NCBI RefSeq assembly: GCF_008638305.1
Contig: NZ_VTPZ01000004.1
Location: 96,749 to 160,748 of the forward strand
DNA from: Pseudomonas profundi
Lineage (GTDB): Bacteria; Pseudomonadota; Gammaproteobacteria; Pseudomonadales; Pseudomonadaceae
Length of the DNA: 64,000 nt
Direction of reading: 5' to 3'
Of the stretch, positions 51,994-63,834 are shown one piece after another. Made by a program: the position numbers and the translations under genes. The notes under the pieces are model-generated. The model searched no databases, had not been told where the DNA came from, and was given only the letters and a program-made list of their open reading frames with translations. Each line of letters starts with the position of its first letter. The stretch's first letter is position 1.

Positions 51994-52139
51994 TGTAATT
52001 ATTCCGGGCTTCCAGTCGGTGCGAGCTCGCTCTGCTTGTGCGAGAAGAATGCAACATGCATGCTGCGTTTGCGTAAAGAGATCGTGGATAATAAAGCATT
52101 GTGCGGCGCCAGAGCCAGCGCCGTCCGCTCGGGATGGGA

Positions 52140-53824
<1,685 letters not shown>

Positions 53825-53826
53825 CC

Positions 53827-54615
53827 ATGCTGTGGCCGGTAACGGTAGCGGGAACCTTCCTGGGCGGACTCGCAGGCGGCGCGCCGGGCTGCATTCTTGG
53901 CGCGGTGCTGGGACATGCGCTGGATCGCCATCTTGCCCTGCAAAGCTGGAGCGAGCTACCGCAGCGTCTGAGCCGAGCGGCAAGCCGTCAGCACACCTTT
54001 GAAGAGGTGTTGTTCATCAGTCTGGGCAGGCTAGCCAAGGCCGAGGGGCAGGTTCAGCCGGCGCATCTGCAGCTCGCGCGCGAAATCATGTCGCAGTTTC
54101 GGTTATCGGATGCGGGTCGCGTGCAGGCGATGAAGGCATTCAATCGGGGCAAGGATCCGCGAATCAAGATTGATCGAATGATAGAGCGCCTCTGTGAAGC
54201 CGAGCCGGCGCGCGCTGCTGATTTGATGGATTGCTGCTGGCGTATGGCACTCCTTTCCGGTTCGCTGGGGCCTGCCTCTGCCCGCTTGCTGGACGGCTGG
54301 GCGCAGCGGGCAAGGCTTAGCCGGCCAGAACAGCAGCGGATGCATCAACGCCACCGGGCTCGCAGCGGTAGCGACACCACACGGCGCGCGCCGGTCTCTA
54401 CCCAACACTTGGTGAACGAGGCGGCAAGTGTGCTCGGGATCGATGCGGACGCTCGGCCTGACGCCATCAAGCGCGCCTACCGCCGGCTGATCAGCAAACA
54501 CCATCCGGACAAGCTCATCGGTGCGAGCCAGCAGGAACTGGCCACCGCTGGCGAGCGCATGCATGCCATTCAGCAAGCCTACGAACGGCTTAAACGGCAC
54601 CGTGATTTTCGTTGA
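53827..54615 (+). CDS. DjlA-like TerB/DnaJ-domain protein
   Basis: A 262-residue co-chaperone. The N-terminus has a glycine-rich hydrophobic segment (about 5-30) that may anchor it in the membrane. The middle (about 55-160) is a TerB-like helical domain. The C-terminal J domain has the essential HPD in ISKHHPDKLIG near 222. This is the DjlA layout, although the protein is somewhat shorter than E. coli DjlA (271). It should stimulate DnaK ATPase. It starts 2 bp after murU. Confidence 0.85.
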   Translation: MLWPVTVAGTFLGGLAGGAPGCILGAVLGHALDRHLALQSWSELPQRLSRAASRQHTFEEVLFISLGRLAKAEGQVQPAHLQLAREIMSQFRLSDAGRVQAMKAFNRGKDPRIKIDRMIERLCEAEPARAADLMDCCWRMALLSGSLGPASARLLDGWAQRARLSRPEQQRMHQRHRARSGSDTTRRAPVSTQHLVNEAASVLGIDADARPDAIKRAYRRLISKHHPDKLIGASQQELATAGERMHAIQQAYERLKRHRDFR

Positions 54616-54706
54616 TGTGCGGCACTAGCGGCTGCACGAAATGAAAACTGACCGCAATCCTTGCGGTAGACTATGGCGGTCCCGAATTTACCGCTGAGGT
54701 CCTGTC

Positions 54707-55381
54707 ATGTTTGAATACGCGATCGCCCCATCCATTCTGTCAGCCGATTTTGCCCGCCTGGGCGAGGAAGTCGATCGCGTACTGGCCGACGGGGCGGATA
54801 TCGTCCACTTCGATGTAATGGACAACCATTACGTACCCAATCTGACCATAGGTCCGATGGTGTGCAGCGCGCTGCGCAAATACGGCATCACCGCGCCCAT
54901 TGATGTGCATTTGATGGTCAAACCGGTCGACCGCATCATTGGCGATTTTCTCGACGCCGGCGCCAGCTATATCACCTTTCACCCGGAAGCCAGCGAACAC
55001 ATCGACCGGTCACTGCAGCTGATCAAGGAAGGGGGCGCCAAGGCCGGTCTGGTATTCAACCCGGCCACACCGCTGGATAGCCTCAAGCATGTGATGGACA
55101 AGGTCGACATGGTGCTCCTGATGAGCGTCAACCCCGGTTTCGGTGGGCAGAAGTTTATCCCCGGCACGCTCGATAAACTGCGCGAGGCGCGGGCGTTGAT
55201 CGATGCCAGCGGACGTGACATCCGTCTGGAAATCGACGGTGGCGTGAACGAGGGCAACATCCGCGAAATCGCCGAAGCAGGCGCCGATACCTTTGTTGCC
55301 GGGTCGGCCATTTTCAACAAGCCGGACTACAAGGCTGTGATTGACCAGATGCGCGCCGAGCTGGCCAAGGTCCAGCGCTGA
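54707..55381 (+). CDS. rpe: Ribulose-phosphate 3-epimerase
   Basis: A 224-residue TIM-barrel enzyme that interconverts ribulose-5-phosphate and xylulose-5-phosphate in the pentose phosphate pathway. [17 protein letters not shown] opens it. The metal ligands lie in [14 protein letters not shown] near 35 and DVHLMV near 66, [14 protein letters not shown] near 139-152 is conserved, and the catalytic aspartate is in EIDGGVN near 175. It lies 2 bp before gph. Confidence 0.97.
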   Translation: MFEYAIAPSILSADFARLGEEVDRVLADGADIVHFDVMDNHYVPNLTIGPMVCSALRKYGITAPIDVHLMVKPVDRIIGDFLDAGASYITFHPEASEHIDRSLQLIKEGGAKAGLVFNPATPLDSLKHVMDKVDMVLLMSVNPGFGGQKFIPGTLDKLREARALIDASGRDIRLEIDGGVNEGNIREIAEAGADTFVAGSAIFNKPDYKAVIDQMRAELAKVQR

Positions 55382-55383
55382 GC

Positions 55384-56064
55384 ATGTCAGTACTGCGCCA
55401 ACTCTTCGATGGCGGTTTGCCGCAACTGGTGATGTTCGATCTGGACGGCACGCTGGTTGACTCGGTGCCCGATCTGGCCGCTGCGGTAAACCATATGCTC
55501 GGTCAGCGCGGCCGTGCGCCCGCCAGTCTCGAACAGGTTGGTGATTGGGTGGGTAACGGTGCGCCGGTACTGGTGCGCCGGGCGCTGGCGGGGTCGGTGG
55601 ATCACGCCGGTGTCGACGACGATGAGGCCGAGGCGGCGCTGCAGGTGTTTCTGCAGGCCTACGGTGGCGCGCACGAACTCACGACCCTGTATCCCGGCGT
55701 CGCGGAATGTCTCGATTGGCTGCAGCATCAGGGCTTGAAAATGGCGGTGGTCACCAACAAGCCGCAGCGTTTCGTTGCGCCCTTGTTGGCGGAGATGGGT
55801 ATCGCAGGGTTTTTCGAGTGGTTGATAGGTGGCGACACCTTGCCAGTTAAAAAGCCCGACCCTGCCGCGCTGCTTCACGTCATGCGACTGGCGCAGGTGG
55901 AGCCAGAGCACAGCCTGTTCATCGGCGACTCGCGCAACGATGTGCTGGCGGCGCGTGCTGCCGGTGTGCGGGTGGTTGCGGTGCCTTACGGTTATAACCA
56001 CGGGCGCCCCATAGCTGAGGAAAACCCCGATCTGCTGGTTGATTCACTTGACGCGCTCATATAG
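55384..56064 (+). CDS. gph: Phosphoglycolate phosphatase
   Basis: A 226-residue HAD-family phosphatase. Motif I is VMFDLDGTLVDSVPDL near 17-32, with both aspartates. A helical cap follows. Motif II is MAVVTNKP, motif III is the lysine of KKPDPAALL near 156-164, and motif IV is FIGDSRNDVLAA. It clears phosphoglycolate formed during DNA repair. The rpe-gph-trpE order is the usual one in pseudomonads. Confidence 0.94.
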   Translation: MSVLRQLFDGGLPQLVMFDLDGTLVDSVPDLAAAVNHMLGQRGRAPASLEQVGDWVGNGAPVLVRRALAGSVDHAGVDDDEAEAALQVFLQAYGGAHELTTLYPGVAECLDWLQHQGLKMAVVTNKPQRFVAPLLAEMGIAGFFEWLIGGDTLPVKKPDPAALLHVMRLAQVEPEHSLFIGDSRNDVLAARAAGVRVVAVPYGYNHGRPIAEENPDLLVDSLDALI

Positions 56065-56130
56065 CCTTACGGCTTCCACCCCGTACTCCATGGATCAGCC
56101 GTGTTTGTCAGCAACCGCATACTGATGAGA

Positions 56131-56169
56131 ATGATGAAGGCGCTCGCCCGCTGGCGTTGGCGTACCTGA
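56131..56169 (+). CDS. trpL: trp leader peptide
   Basis: A 12-codon open frame, MMKALARWRWRT, 71 bp before trpE. Two of its codons are TGG (56152-56154 and 56158-56160), separated by one CGT, an unusual density for a rare residue. The upstream ribosome site is weak (GAGA). Ribosome stalling at the Trp codons would decide between the competing RNA structures downstream. Leader-peptide attenuation of trpE has been reported for P. putida (established for that species); this copy is read from sequence. Confidence 0.75.
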   Translation: MMKALARWRWRT

Positions 56170-56218
56170 AATTGTTCCGCCTGCGTATTACGCGGGCACC
56201 GGTTTGTGTCTGACAATT
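56146..56218 (+). promoter_or_regulatory. trpE attenuator region
   Basis: GCCTGCGT / ACGCGGGC form an 8 bp hairpin with one G-U pair (56179-56197, loop ATT). The right arm can instead pair through GCGGGC with GCCCGC inside trpL (56146-56151), and AATTGT at 56170-56175 matches ACAATT at 56213-56218. The structures exclude one another, as in a translation-coupled attenuator. The tail after the hairpin is only mildly T-rich, so termination strength is uncertain. Confidence 0.6.
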
Positions 56219-56240
56219 ACCCCGCCCTGTGAGGCTGATC

Positions 56241-57719
56241 ATGACCCGCGAAGAATTCCTCCATCTGGCCAGCCAGGACTACAACCGCATACCTGTTGTG
56301 CGTGATGTGCTGGCAGACCTGGACACCCCGCTATCAACCTATCTCAAGCTTGCCGATGGTCCGTACTCCTACCTGCTGGAATCGGTGCAGGGCGGTGAAA
56401 AATGGGGCCGTTACTCGATCATCGGCTTGCCTGCCCGGACTGTTCTGCGGGTAACCGGACATCTGTGTCAGGTGCTGGTGGACGACGTCGAGACCGAGCG
56501 CCATGAATGCGCCGATCCGCTGGCCTTCGTCGAGACCTTCAAGGCGCGCTATCGGGTCGCCGACGTTCCCGGCCTGCCGCGTTTCAATGGCGGCCTGGTT
56601 GGCTATTTTGGTTATGACTGTGTGCGTTACGTCGAGCAACGCCTGGCTCAGTGTCCGAATCCTGATCCCTTGAAAACACCTGACATCCTGCTGATGGTGT
56701 CCGAGGAAATCGTGGTGTTCGACAATCTGGCCGGCAAGCTGCACGCCATCGTAGTGGCTGATCCGGCTCGCCCCGAGGCCTATGAGGAAGCCTGCACGCG
56801 GCTCGACCTGTTGCTCGGCAAACTCCGCCAGCCATTGGCGCAGCGTTCAAACCTGAATCTGGACGTACCGCTGGACCGCGAGCTGGATTATCGCGCCACC
56901 TTTACCAGGGAGGACTATCAGCAGGCAGTCGATCGGGTGAAGGAATATATTCTTGCCGGCGATTGCATGCAGGTCGTGCCGTCCCAGCGCATGAGTATCA
57001 ACTTCAAGGCAGAGCCCATCGATCTGTACCGTGCGCTGCGCAGCCAGAACCCGACGCCCTATATGTACTTCTTCAACTTCGGCGACTTTCATGTGGTGGG
57101 TAGCTCACCGGAAGTATTGGTGCGCGTCGAAGACGGCGAAGTGACGGTGCGCCCGATTGCCGGTACCCGGCCGCGCGGCGCCACCGAGGAAGCTGACCTG
57201 GCACTGGAGCAGGACCTGCTCTCGGATGACAAGGAGCTGGCAGAGCACCTGATGCTTATCGATCTGGGTCGTAACGATGTAGGCCGCGTGTCGCAGATCG
57301 GGAGGGTGCAGCTCACCGAGAAAATGGTGATCGAGCGCTATTCCAACGTCATGCATATTGTGTCGAATGTGCGGGGGCAGCTGCTTCCGGAGCTCACCGC
57401 GATGGACGCGCTGCGCGCCATACTGCCCGCAGGCACGCTGTCCGGCGCGCCGAAGATTCGCGCCATGGAAATCATCGATGAGCTGGAGCCGGTCAAGCGC
57501 GGCGTCTATGGCGGCGCGGTCGGCTACTGGGCGTGGAACGGTAATATGGATACCGCCATCGCCATTCGCACGGCAGTCATCAAGAATGGTGAACTGCATG
57601 TGCAGGCCGGCGGCGGCATCGTTGCCGATTCGGTTCCCGAGCTGGAGTGGGAAGAAACCATCAACAAGCGCCGTGCCATGTTCAGGGCTGTCGCCCTGGC
57701 TGAACAGTCCGTCGAGTGA
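56241..57719 (+). CDS. trpE: Anthranilate synthase component I
   Basis: A 492-residue chorismate-using subunit that makes anthranilate with TrpG. The feedback-binding [18 protein letters not shown] near 46-63 carries the LLES tryptophan site. PSQRMSI, the [16 protein letters not shown] [20 protein letters not shown] near 308-327, and the C-terminal [20 protein letters not shown] complete the chorismate pocket. The ATG at 56241 has GAGG 6 bp upstream; a GTG at 56229 is rejected. trpG starts 10 bp later. Confidence 0.97.
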   Translation: MTREEFLHLASQDYNRIPVVRDVLADLDTPLSTYLKLADGPYSYLLESVQGGEKWGRYSIIGLPARTVLRVTGHLCQVLVDDVETERHECADPLAFVETFKARYRVADVPGLPRFNGGLVGYFGYDCVRYVEQRLAQCPNPDPLKTPDILLMVSEEIVVFDNLAGKLHAIVVADPARPEAYEEACTRLDLLLGKLRQPLAQRSNLNLDVPLDRELDYRATFTREDYQQAVDRVKEYILAGDCMQVVPSQRMSINFKAEPIDLYRALRSQNPTPYMYFFNFGDFHVVGSSPEVLVRVEDGEVTVRPIAGTRPRGATEEADLALEQDLLSDDKELAEHLMLIDLGRNDVGRVSQIGRVQLTEKMVIERYSNVMHIVSNVRGQLLPELTAMDALRAILPAGTLSGAPKIRAMEIIDELEPVKRGVYGGAVGYWAWNGNMDTAIAIRTAVIKNGELHVQAGGGIVADSVPELEWEETINKRRAMFRAVALAEQSVE

Positions 57720-57729
57720 GGATCAAGAC

Positions 57730-58326
57730 ATGCTGCTGATGATCGATAACTATGATTCCTTCACCTATAACGTGGTGCAGTACCTCGGCGAGCTTGGCGC
57801 GCAGGTCACCGTCATTCGCAATGACGAGCTGACCCTGGAGGCGATCGAAGCGCTCAAGCCCGAGCGCATCGTTGTATCGCCCGGCCCCTGCACACCGAAC
57901 GAGGCTGGCGTATCGGTTCCGGTGCTCAAGCATTTCGCCGGTAAGTTGCCGATTCTGGGTATCTGTCTGGGGCACCAGAGCATTGGCCAGGCATTCGGCG
58001 GGCAAGTCATTCGCGCGCGTCAGGTCATGCATGGCAAAACCAGCCCGGTCTACCACGAGAACACAGGGGTGTTTGCCGGGCTGGAGAATCCCTTGACCGT
58101 CACACGCTATCATTCGCTGGTGGTCAGCCGCGAGCCGTTGCCTGAGTGCCTGGAAATCACCGCCTGGACTCAGCACGAAGACGGTTCGATCGATGAGATC
58201 ATGGGGCTGCGCCACCGCGACTATATGATCGAAGGCGTACAGTTCCATCCGGAATCGATCCTGACCAACCAGGGCCACGAGCTGCTGGACAACTTCCTCA
58301 AACAACAGGGCGGTCTGAGAAGCTGA
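57730..58326 (+). CDS. trpG: Anthranilate synthase component II (glutamine amidotransferase)
   Basis: A 198-residue class I amidotransferase that supplies ammonia to TrpE. The nucleophile is C79 in [15 protein letters not shown], and the His-Glu pair is in VQFHPESI near 173. [19 protein letters not shown] opens the protein. Being next to trpD it may also serve folate synthesis with PabB, as such genes sometimes do. GAGGA lies upstream of the ATG. Confidence 0.97.
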   Translation: MLLMIDNYDSFTYNVVQYLGELGAQVTVIRNDELTLEAIEALKPERIVVSPGPCTPNEAGVSVPVLKHFAGKLPILGICLGHQSIGQAFGGQVIRARQVMHGKTSPVYHENTGVFAGLENPLTVTRYHSLVVSREPLPECLEITAWTQHEDGSIDEIMGLRHRDYMIEGVQFHPESILTNQGHELLDNFLKQQGGLRS

Positions 58327-58393
58327 CGAGGTTGCGTCGCGGCGCGCGACAAGACCTCGGCAGACTCTCGGGCTGATTGCACAAGGAGCACCC

Positions 58394-59440
58394 ATGGACA
58401 TCAAGGCAGCACTGGCCCGCGTGGTCGACCACATCGATCTGAGCACCGAGGAAATGCAGGCGGTGATGCGCCAGATCATGACCGGACAGTGCACTGATGC
58501 GCAGGTTGGCGGATTTCTGGTCGCCCTGCGCATGAAGAGCGAAAGCATTGACGAAATTACCGGTGCGGCCATGGTCATGCGCGAACTGGCCTCCGGCGTG
58601 GATATCCCGGGCCAGCGTCTGGTCGACACCTGCGGTACCGGCGGCGATGGGGCGAATATTTTCAACGTCTCAACGGCCGCGGCCTTTGTTGTTGCCGCAG
58701 CCGGCGCCAAGGTGGCCAAGCATGGCAATCGCGCGGTATCAGGCAAGAGCGGTAGCGCCGACCTGCTCGAAGCGGCGGGGGTCAATCTGGATCTGTCGCC
58801 GCAACAGGTCGCCCGTTGTGTCGACAGCGTGGGGGTCGGTTTCATGTTCGCGCCGGCGCATCACGGTGCAATGAAGCACGCCGTAGGGCCACGCCGCGAA
58901 CTCGGATTGCGCACCCTGTTCAATATCCTCGGCCCCATGACCAACCCGGCCAATGTCGAGCATCAGGTACTCGGAGTGTTCAGCGACAAGTTGTGCCGGC
59001 CAATGGCTGAAGTGCTCAAACGTCTCGGCAGCAAGCATGTGCTGGTCGTGGCGGCCAGGGATGGGTTGGACGAGCTGAGTCTGGCGTCGGCAACCCATAT
59101 CGCCGAACTGCGTAATGGCGAAATCACCGAATATGATGTCACCCCCGAGGATCTGGGTATCGAGAGCCGCAGTCTGATCGGACTGATGGTTGACGGCCCC
59201 GAAGCATCCCTCACCCTGATCCGCGACGCGCTGGGCAAGCGTCAGACCGAGGCGGGCGAGCGGGCTGCGGATATGATCATTCTGAACGCCGGCGCGGCGC
59301 TCTATGCAGCGGATCACGCTTCTACCCTGAAAGAAGGTGTCGAGCTGGCTTCCGATGCGCTCTATAGCGGTATGGCGCGGGAAAAGCTGGCGGAGCTGGT
59401 TGCCTTCACCGAGGTGTTCAGAGAGGAGGCCGCCCAGTGA
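58394..59440 (+). CDS. trpD: Anthranilate phosphoribosyltransferase
   Basis: A 348-residue enzyme that joins anthranilate to [26 protein letters not shown] near 77-98 is the PRPP loop, [20 protein letters not shown] near 115-134 follows, and [23 protein letters not shown] contains the anthranilate-site residues. It overlaps trpC by 4 bp and follows trpG by 67 bp. Confidence 0.97.
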   Translation: MDIKAALARVVDHIDLSTEEMQAVMRQIMTGQCTDAQVGGFLVALRMKSESIDEITGAAMVMRELASGVDIPGQRLVDTCGTGGDGANIFNVSTAAAFVVAAAGAKVAKHGNRAVSGKSGSADLLEAAGVNLDLSPQQVARCVDSVGVGFMFAPAHHGAMKHAVGPRRELGLRTLFNILGPMTNPANVEHQVLGVFSDKLCRPMAEVLKRLGSKHVLVVAARDGLDELSLASATHIAELRNGEITEYDVTPEDLGIESRSLIGLMVDGPEASLTLIRDALGKRQTEAGERAADMIILNAGAALYAADHASTLKEGVELASDALYSGMAREKLAELVAFTEVFREEAAQ

Positions 59441-60231
59441 GTCTGCCGACCATTTTGCAGAACATCGTTGCGCGCAAGCATGAGGAAGTAAAAGAACGTC
59501 GCGCGCAGACGCCACTTAGCGAGCTGGAACGTTTGAGCGCCGCCGCCGATGCGCCGCGTGGGTTCGCGGATGCGCTGCGCAAGCGCGCCGCCGAGCGCCA
59601 GCCGGCAGTCATTGCAGAGATCAAGAAAGCCTCGCCGAGCAAGGGCGTCATCCGCGAAAACTTTGTCCCCGCTGATATTGCTGCCAGCTATGAGCAGGGC
59701 GGGGCGGCTTGCTTATCAGTGCTGACCGATGTGGATTTTTTCCAGGGACATGACGACTACCTGCGCCAGGCACGGGCGGCCTGTAGTCTGCCGGTGATCC
59801 GTAAGGATTTCATGGTCGATCCTTATCAGGTCGTTGAAGCCCGCGCGATTGGCGCCGATTGCATCCTCCTGATTGTTGCTTCGCTTGAGGACAGCCAGAT
59901 GGCGGAACTCGCCAGCGTTGCGGCGGACCACGGGCTGGATGTGTTGGTCGAGGTGCATGACGGCGCCGAGCTGGATCGGGCACTGAAGATCGACACTCCG
60001 CTGATTGGCATCAATAACCGTAATCTGCATACCTTTGATGTTAGCCTTGAGACCACTCTCGATCTGTACCCGCAGGTTCCGGCAGACCGTATGTTGATCA
60101 CTGAAAGTGGCATTCTCAATCGCGCCGACGTGGAAGTGATGCTCGCCCATGACATTTACGGCTTCCTTATCGGTGAAGCATTCATGCGCGCTGAAGACCC
60201 GGGCGCCGAGCTCAAACGCTTGTTCTTCTAG
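59437..60231 (+). CDS. trpC: Indole-3-glycerol-phosphate synthase
   Basis: A 264-residue monofunctional TIM-barrel enzyme. The catalytic lysine and glutamate lie in [13 protein letters not shown] near 53-65, [26 protein letters not shown] is near 118-143, and [12 protein letters not shown] and ITESGI follow. TrpF is not fused to it and is not in this window. It closes the trpGDC set. Confidence 0.97.
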   Translation: MSLPTILQNIVARKHEEVKERRAQTPLSELERLSAAADAPRGFADALRKRAAERQPAVIAEIKKASPSKGVIRENFVPADIAASYEQGGAACLSVLTDVDFFQGHDDYLRQARAACSLPVIRKDFMVDPYQVVEARAIGADCILLIVASLEDSQMAELASVAADHGLDVLVEVHDGAELDRALKIDTPLIGINNRNLHTFDVSLETTLDLYPQVPADRMLITESGILNRADVEVMLAHDIYGFLIGEAFMRAEDPGAELKRLFF

Positions 60232-60245
60232 TAGTTCTCTGCAGC

Positions 60246-60281
60246 CACCGACTCAGGATCCAAAGGACCCGGGAGTCGGTG
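60246..60281 (+). terminator. Hairpin after trpC
   Basis: A perfect 9 bp stem CACCGACTC / GAGTCGGTG with an 18-base loop, 14 bp after the trpC stop and without a T-run. It probably marks the end of the trp transcript, perhaps with Rho. Confidence 0.5.
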
Positions 60282-60386
60282 ATCGCTGAGCATCGAATTA
60301 ATCGATAACTCCTACTTACATATTGCGCTTTAACTCCCACCGTTTCGATGTGAGAATCCTTGTCATCTCAACGGACGGACGGCTTC

Positions 60387-60959
60387 ATGCACCTCAAGAA
60401 TACTCCCGGTCGATATGGCGCGATTGCGGTCGCCCTTCACTGGACAGTCGCCCTGACAGTGATCGGACTGGCCATTCTGGGTCTATGGATGGTCGACCTG
60501 ACCTACTACAGCGCCTACTACCGCAGCGCACCCTTCTGGCACAAGAGCATAGGGATCACCCTGGCCGCTGTGATGGTGTTGCGGCTTGTCTGGCGATTGG
60601 TGAATCCCCGTCCTGCGCCGCTCCCGAACCATCAGCCATGGGAGAAACGAATGGCCACCGTAGTGCACACGCTGCTCTACGTTCTGATTGCCGTGATTGT
60701 GATCAGTGGGTTTCTTATTTCGACCGCGAAGGGCCAGGGTGTCAGTGTGTTTGGCTGGTTCGAGATTCCCGCAGTGCTGACTGACCTGCCTCAACAGGCC
60801 GACCGGGCCGGCGCTGTGCACTACTGGGTAGCGATCAGTGTATTGGTACTGGCCGGACTGCATGCTCTGGGCGCGTTGAAACACCATTTTATCGATCGGG
60901 ACGACACGCTGCGCCGCATGCTCGGCATGCGGCCACGTGCGCCTCGGCAAAGTTCATGA
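60387..60959 (+). CDS. Cytochrome b561
   Basis: A 190-residue membrane cytochrome with four hydrophobic helices. The heme-b histidines are in ALHWTVAL (near 18), FWHKSIG (near 52), VVHTLLYVL and [12 protein letters not shown]. Proteins of this size (CybB-like) pass electrons from ubiquinol, and can dispose of superoxide. The ATG at 60387 lies in front of the first helix. It overlaps the longest yceI frame by 4 bp and probably forms one operon with yceI, a pairing common in proteobacteria. Confidence 0.9.
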   Translation: MHLKNTPGRYGAIAVALHWTVALTVIGLAILGLWMVDLTYYSAYYRSAPFWHKSIGITLAAVMVLRLVWRLVNPRPAPLPNHQPWEKRMATVVHTLLYVLIAVIVISGFLISTAKGQGVSVFGWFEIPAVLTDLPQQADRAGAVHYWVAISVLVLAGLHALGALKHHFIDRDDTLRRMLGMRPRAPRQSS

Positions 60960-60976
60960 AAAAACAGGAGATTCAG

Positions 60977-61552
60977 ATGAGAAAGACCTTTGCAGGCATT
61001 GCGTTGGGCGGATTGCTCGCCTTGTCCGGTTCGCTTCAGGCAGCGGACTATATTATCGACAAGGAAGGCCAGCACGCCTTCATCAACTTCAAGACGGGCC
61101 ACCTCGGTTTCAGCATGCTTCATGGCCGCTTCAACGACTTCGACGGCACTTTTACCTGGGATGAGGAAAAGCCGGAAGCCAGCGAGGTGAATGTCACCAT
61201 CAACACAGCAAGCGTCGATTCCAATCACTCGGAGCGAGACAAGCACCTGCGCAGCGACGATTTTCTGAACACCAGCGAGCATCCGCAGGCGACCTTCATC
61301 TCCACCGACGTTGAAATGACCGGTGAAAATACCGCCAAGGTGACCGGTGACCTGACCCTGAACGGCGTGACCAAGCCGGTGGTGCTGGATGCCCGGTTCA
61401 TTGGTGAGGGAGAGGATCCCTGGGGTGGCTACCGCGCAGGTTTCGAAGGAACCACCACTATCAAAATGAAAGACTTTGACATTTCCATGGATCTCGGCCC
61501 AGCGGCGGCCGAAGTAGAGCTGGAAATGAGCATCGAAGGCATCCGTCAGTAA
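60977..61552 (+). CDS. YceI-family periplasmic lipocalin-like protein
   Basis: A 191-residue exported protein. The signal peptide ends near LQA-AD at residue 23. The YceI beta-barrel text is [27 protein letters not shown] near 34-60, [18 protein letters not shown] and [12 protein letters not shown]. YceI proteins bind long isoprenoids such as octaprenyl quinones. The start at 60977 has CAGGAG 6 bp upstream; an ATG at 60956 lies seven codons earlier without a ribosome site. Confidence 0.93.
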   Translation: MRKTFAGIALGGLLALSGSLQAADYIIDKEGQHAFINFKTGHLGFSMLHGRFNDFDGTFTWDEEKPEASEVNVTINTASVDSNHSERDKHLRSDDFLNTSEHPQATFISTDVEMTGENTAKVTGDLTLNGVTKPVVLDARFIGEGEDPWGGYRAGFEGTTTIKMKDFDISMDLGPAAAEVELEMSIEGIRQ

Positions 61553-61566
61553 GCGACTGATCCCAT

Positions 61567-61600
61567 AAAACGGCGAGCATTCAGCTCGCCGTTTTCGTTT
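61567..61600 (+). terminator. Intrinsic terminator after yceI
   Basis: A 12 bp stem AAAACGGCGAGC / GCTCGCCGTTTT with loop ATTCA (61567-61595), followed by CGTTT. It is 14 bp past the stop codon. Confidence 0.9.
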
Positions 61601-61758
61601 CTGGAACTATCCGTTGTCAACCTGATGAAGCCAAGCGAAACGAATGCTGATAGGATGCAAACAAGAATTGATCGCGTTTAGGGGTTCGGTCCCTAAAACT
61701 ACCTGACGCCGGCCGCGAGGGGCCAGATCTGCTCATCAACTTACACAGGATGCTATTC

Positions 61759-62703
61759 ATGTCGTTTCGTCAAAGTCGTATTTCCGCCCGTCTTTCCGGC
61801 TGCCTTCTGGTTACTGCCATGATGTGGGGTCTGTCCAGCCCGGCATTGGCGGCAGCGGAGATCAAGGTAACGCACAACAGTGGTGAAACGCAGGTGGCGG
61901 CCAATCCTCAGAACGTGGTGGTATTGGACTGGTCGACCCTCGATACGTTGGCACAACTTGGCGTACAGGTGAATGGTATTCCCTCGTCCAACCCGCCGGA
62001 AATGCTCAAGCAGTACCGTGATGGCGATTTCGTCAGGGCAGGCTCACTCTTCGAACCGGATTTCGAAGCGCTGAAAAATGCCAAGCCCGACCTGATCATT
62101 CTCGGCCGCCGCGCCCAGGGCAAGTTCGAGGAAGTCACCAAGTTCGGTACCACCATCGACCTTACGCCGGATCCGAACGACCTGCTGGGCAGCGTCGAGC
62201 GCAACACGCTGTTGCTGGGTGAGATATTCGGCAAGCAGGACAAGGCTGCCGAACTGACGGCGGAGCTTAAGGCGTCGGTTGCCGAACTGAGAAAGCTGAC
62301 CGCTGACCGCGGCGACGGCTTATTGATTTTGACCACTGGCGGCCGCATGGCAGCATTCGGGCCTGGCACTCGCTTTGGTCTAATCCACGATGTGTTCGGT
62401 GTTGAGGAAGCAGTGAAAGACCTCAAAGTCGGTCGCCATGGCCAGGCAGTGTCCTTTGAATTCCTGCTGGAAGCCGACCCGGACTGGCTGTTCGTCATGG
62501 ATCGGGATGCCGCCATTGGTCGTGAAGGCACCGCCGCTGCAGAGATGATGGACAACGAACTGGTCGAAGCCACGACGGCCGGCAGCAAGGATCAGATTGT
62601 CTACCTCGATCCGGCCAGCTGGTACCTGCTGGATAACAGCGGTATCGGCGTCATGCAGAACAGCGTTGATGAACTGATCAAGGTGTTCTCCGCCGCTCGT
62701 TGA
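61759..62703 (+). CDS. Siderophore-type ABC transporter substrate-binding protein (FatB/CeuE/YclQ type)
   Basis: A 314-residue periplasmic binding protein. A signal peptide of about 33 residues ends in SPALAAA. PQNVVVLDWSTLDTLAQLGV near 50-70 and KPDLIILGRR near 110 are typical of the cluster-A helical-backbone fold used for ferric-siderophore, heme and cobalamin uptake. The wording FGTTIDLTPD and SVERNTLLLGEIFGKQDKA fits the catecholate/petrobactin group. CAGGA lies 8 bp before the ATG at 61759; ATG at 61750 sits inside that site. I could not find a convincing Fur box upstream. Confidence 0.88.
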   Translation: MSFRQSRISARLSGCLLVTAMMWGLSSPALAAAEIKVTHNSGETQVAANPQNVVVLDWSTLDTLAQLGVQVNGIPSSNPPEMLKQYRDGDFVRAGSLFEPDFEALKNAKPDLIILGRRAQGKFEEVTKFGTTIDLTPDPNDLLGSVERNTLLLGEIFGKQDKAAELTAELKASVAELRKLTADRGDGLLILTTGGRMAAFGPGTRFGLIHDVFGVEEAVKDLKVGRHGQAVSFEFLLEADPDWLFVMDRDAAIGREGTAAAEMMDNELVEATTAGSKDQIVYLDPASWYLLDNSGIGVMQNSVDELIKVFSAAR

Positions 62704-62820
62704 GGGACTTTGTAACGCTGCTGCGCTCGGTCAGGCTGTGCTTCGCCATGCCTGACCCGCGCGCGCTACGTTCGCAGACGTTTCTGTAGACCTGGTTCTT
62801 TTGTCGTTCAGGCAGGAAGC

Positions 62821-63834
62821 ATGACCAATAACCTTTCTTCACCCTCCACAGGGTCGCCTTCGCGGGCGGCCCTGTGGTTGTTTCTGTTGCTGGCACTGGT
62901 CGTTGTGCTCGGGCTGTGCAGTTTGAATGTCGGCGCCAGCCGCATGAACCTGCTGAATGTCTTCGGCGCCGATCCGGATGACCGTATCTCCAAGCTGCTG
63001 TTCGTCAGCCGGCTGCCGCGCACTGTTGCGCTGATCCTTGCTGGCGCCGCATTGGCGGTAGCGGGTGCGATTTTGCAGATGATGGCGCGCAACCGGTTGG
63101 TGGATACCTCTACTACCGGGTCCATGGAAGCAGCTGCCCTGGGCATGTTGGTGCTGGCCATCCTGTTGCCGGAAGGCCTGCCATTATTGGCGCGTTTTCT
63201 TGTGGTAAGCAGCTTTGCCGCGGGCGGTATCCTGTTGTTCCTGGGCGTGCTGAAACGTATGCCGCTGCGTTCGGCGCTGATTGTTCCGCTGGTTGGGCTG
63301 GTAATCGCAGCTGTGGTACATACCGGCAGCGGCCTGCTGGCGCACCATTTCGACCTGGCGCAATCGTTGCGCGCCTGGGGCAGCGGAGATTTCTCCGCGG
63401 TGCTGCGCGGCCGTTACGAACTGCTGTGGATTGCCGCCGCACTCACCATCGCAGCGATGCTGTTGGCGGACCGGTTTACCGTGATCGGCATGGGCCGCGA
63501 TTTTGCGACCAACGTCGGTGTGAACTATACGCGCCTGCTTGTTGCGGGCGTTGTGCTGGTATCGCTGATCGTCGGCAGCGTGGTGGTGACCGCGGGCGTC
63601 ATTCCATTCATTGGTCTGGTGGCGCCGAACCTGGTGCGTCTGATTACTGGAGACAACCTGCGCAGGGCCGTTCCGCTGATTGCCTTGATGGGCGCGGCCT
63701 TGTTGTTGGTGGCGGATCTTCTTGGACGTCTCTTGATTCATCCCTATGAAGTGCCCTCGTCGAACCTCCTGTCGATTGCCGGCTGCCTGATATTTCTGGT
63801 CGTCCTGTTGCACGGGAGGTCCAGGTGGGCGTGA
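62821..63834 (+). CDS. FecCD-family ABC transporter permease (first subunit)
   Basis: A 337-residue inner-membrane permease of the BtuC/FecCD type with about nine helices. RLPRTVALILAGAALAVAGAILQMMARNRLVDTSTTGS near 61-98 is the classic first half. GVIPFIGLVAPNLVRLITGDNLRR near 260-283 contains the coupling helix that docks the ATPase. It follows the binding protein by 117 bp and overlaps the second permease. Confidence 0.93.
   Translation: MTNNLSSPSTGSPSRAALWLFLLLALVVVLGLCSLNVGASRMNLLNVFGADPDDRISKLLFVSRLPRTVALILAGAALAVAGAILQMMARNRLVDTSTTGSMEAAALGMLVLAILLPEGLPLLARFLVVSSFAAGGILLFLGVLKRMPLRSALIVPLVGLVIAAVVHTGSGLLAHHFDLAQSLRAWGSGDFSAVLRGRYELLWIAAALTIAAMLLADRFTVIGMGRDFATNVGVNYTRLLVAGVVLVSLIVGSVVVTAGVIPFIGLVAPNLVRLITGDNLRRAVPLIALMGAALLLVADLLGRLLIHPYEVPSSNLLSIAGCLIFLVVLLHGRSRWA

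Noticed and set aside
61601..61758. Fur box in front of the siderophore binding protein
   Set aside because: The A/T-rich stretch with GATAGG and GAATTGATC does not reach a 19 bp GATAAT-type match by eye. A matrix scan would be needed.
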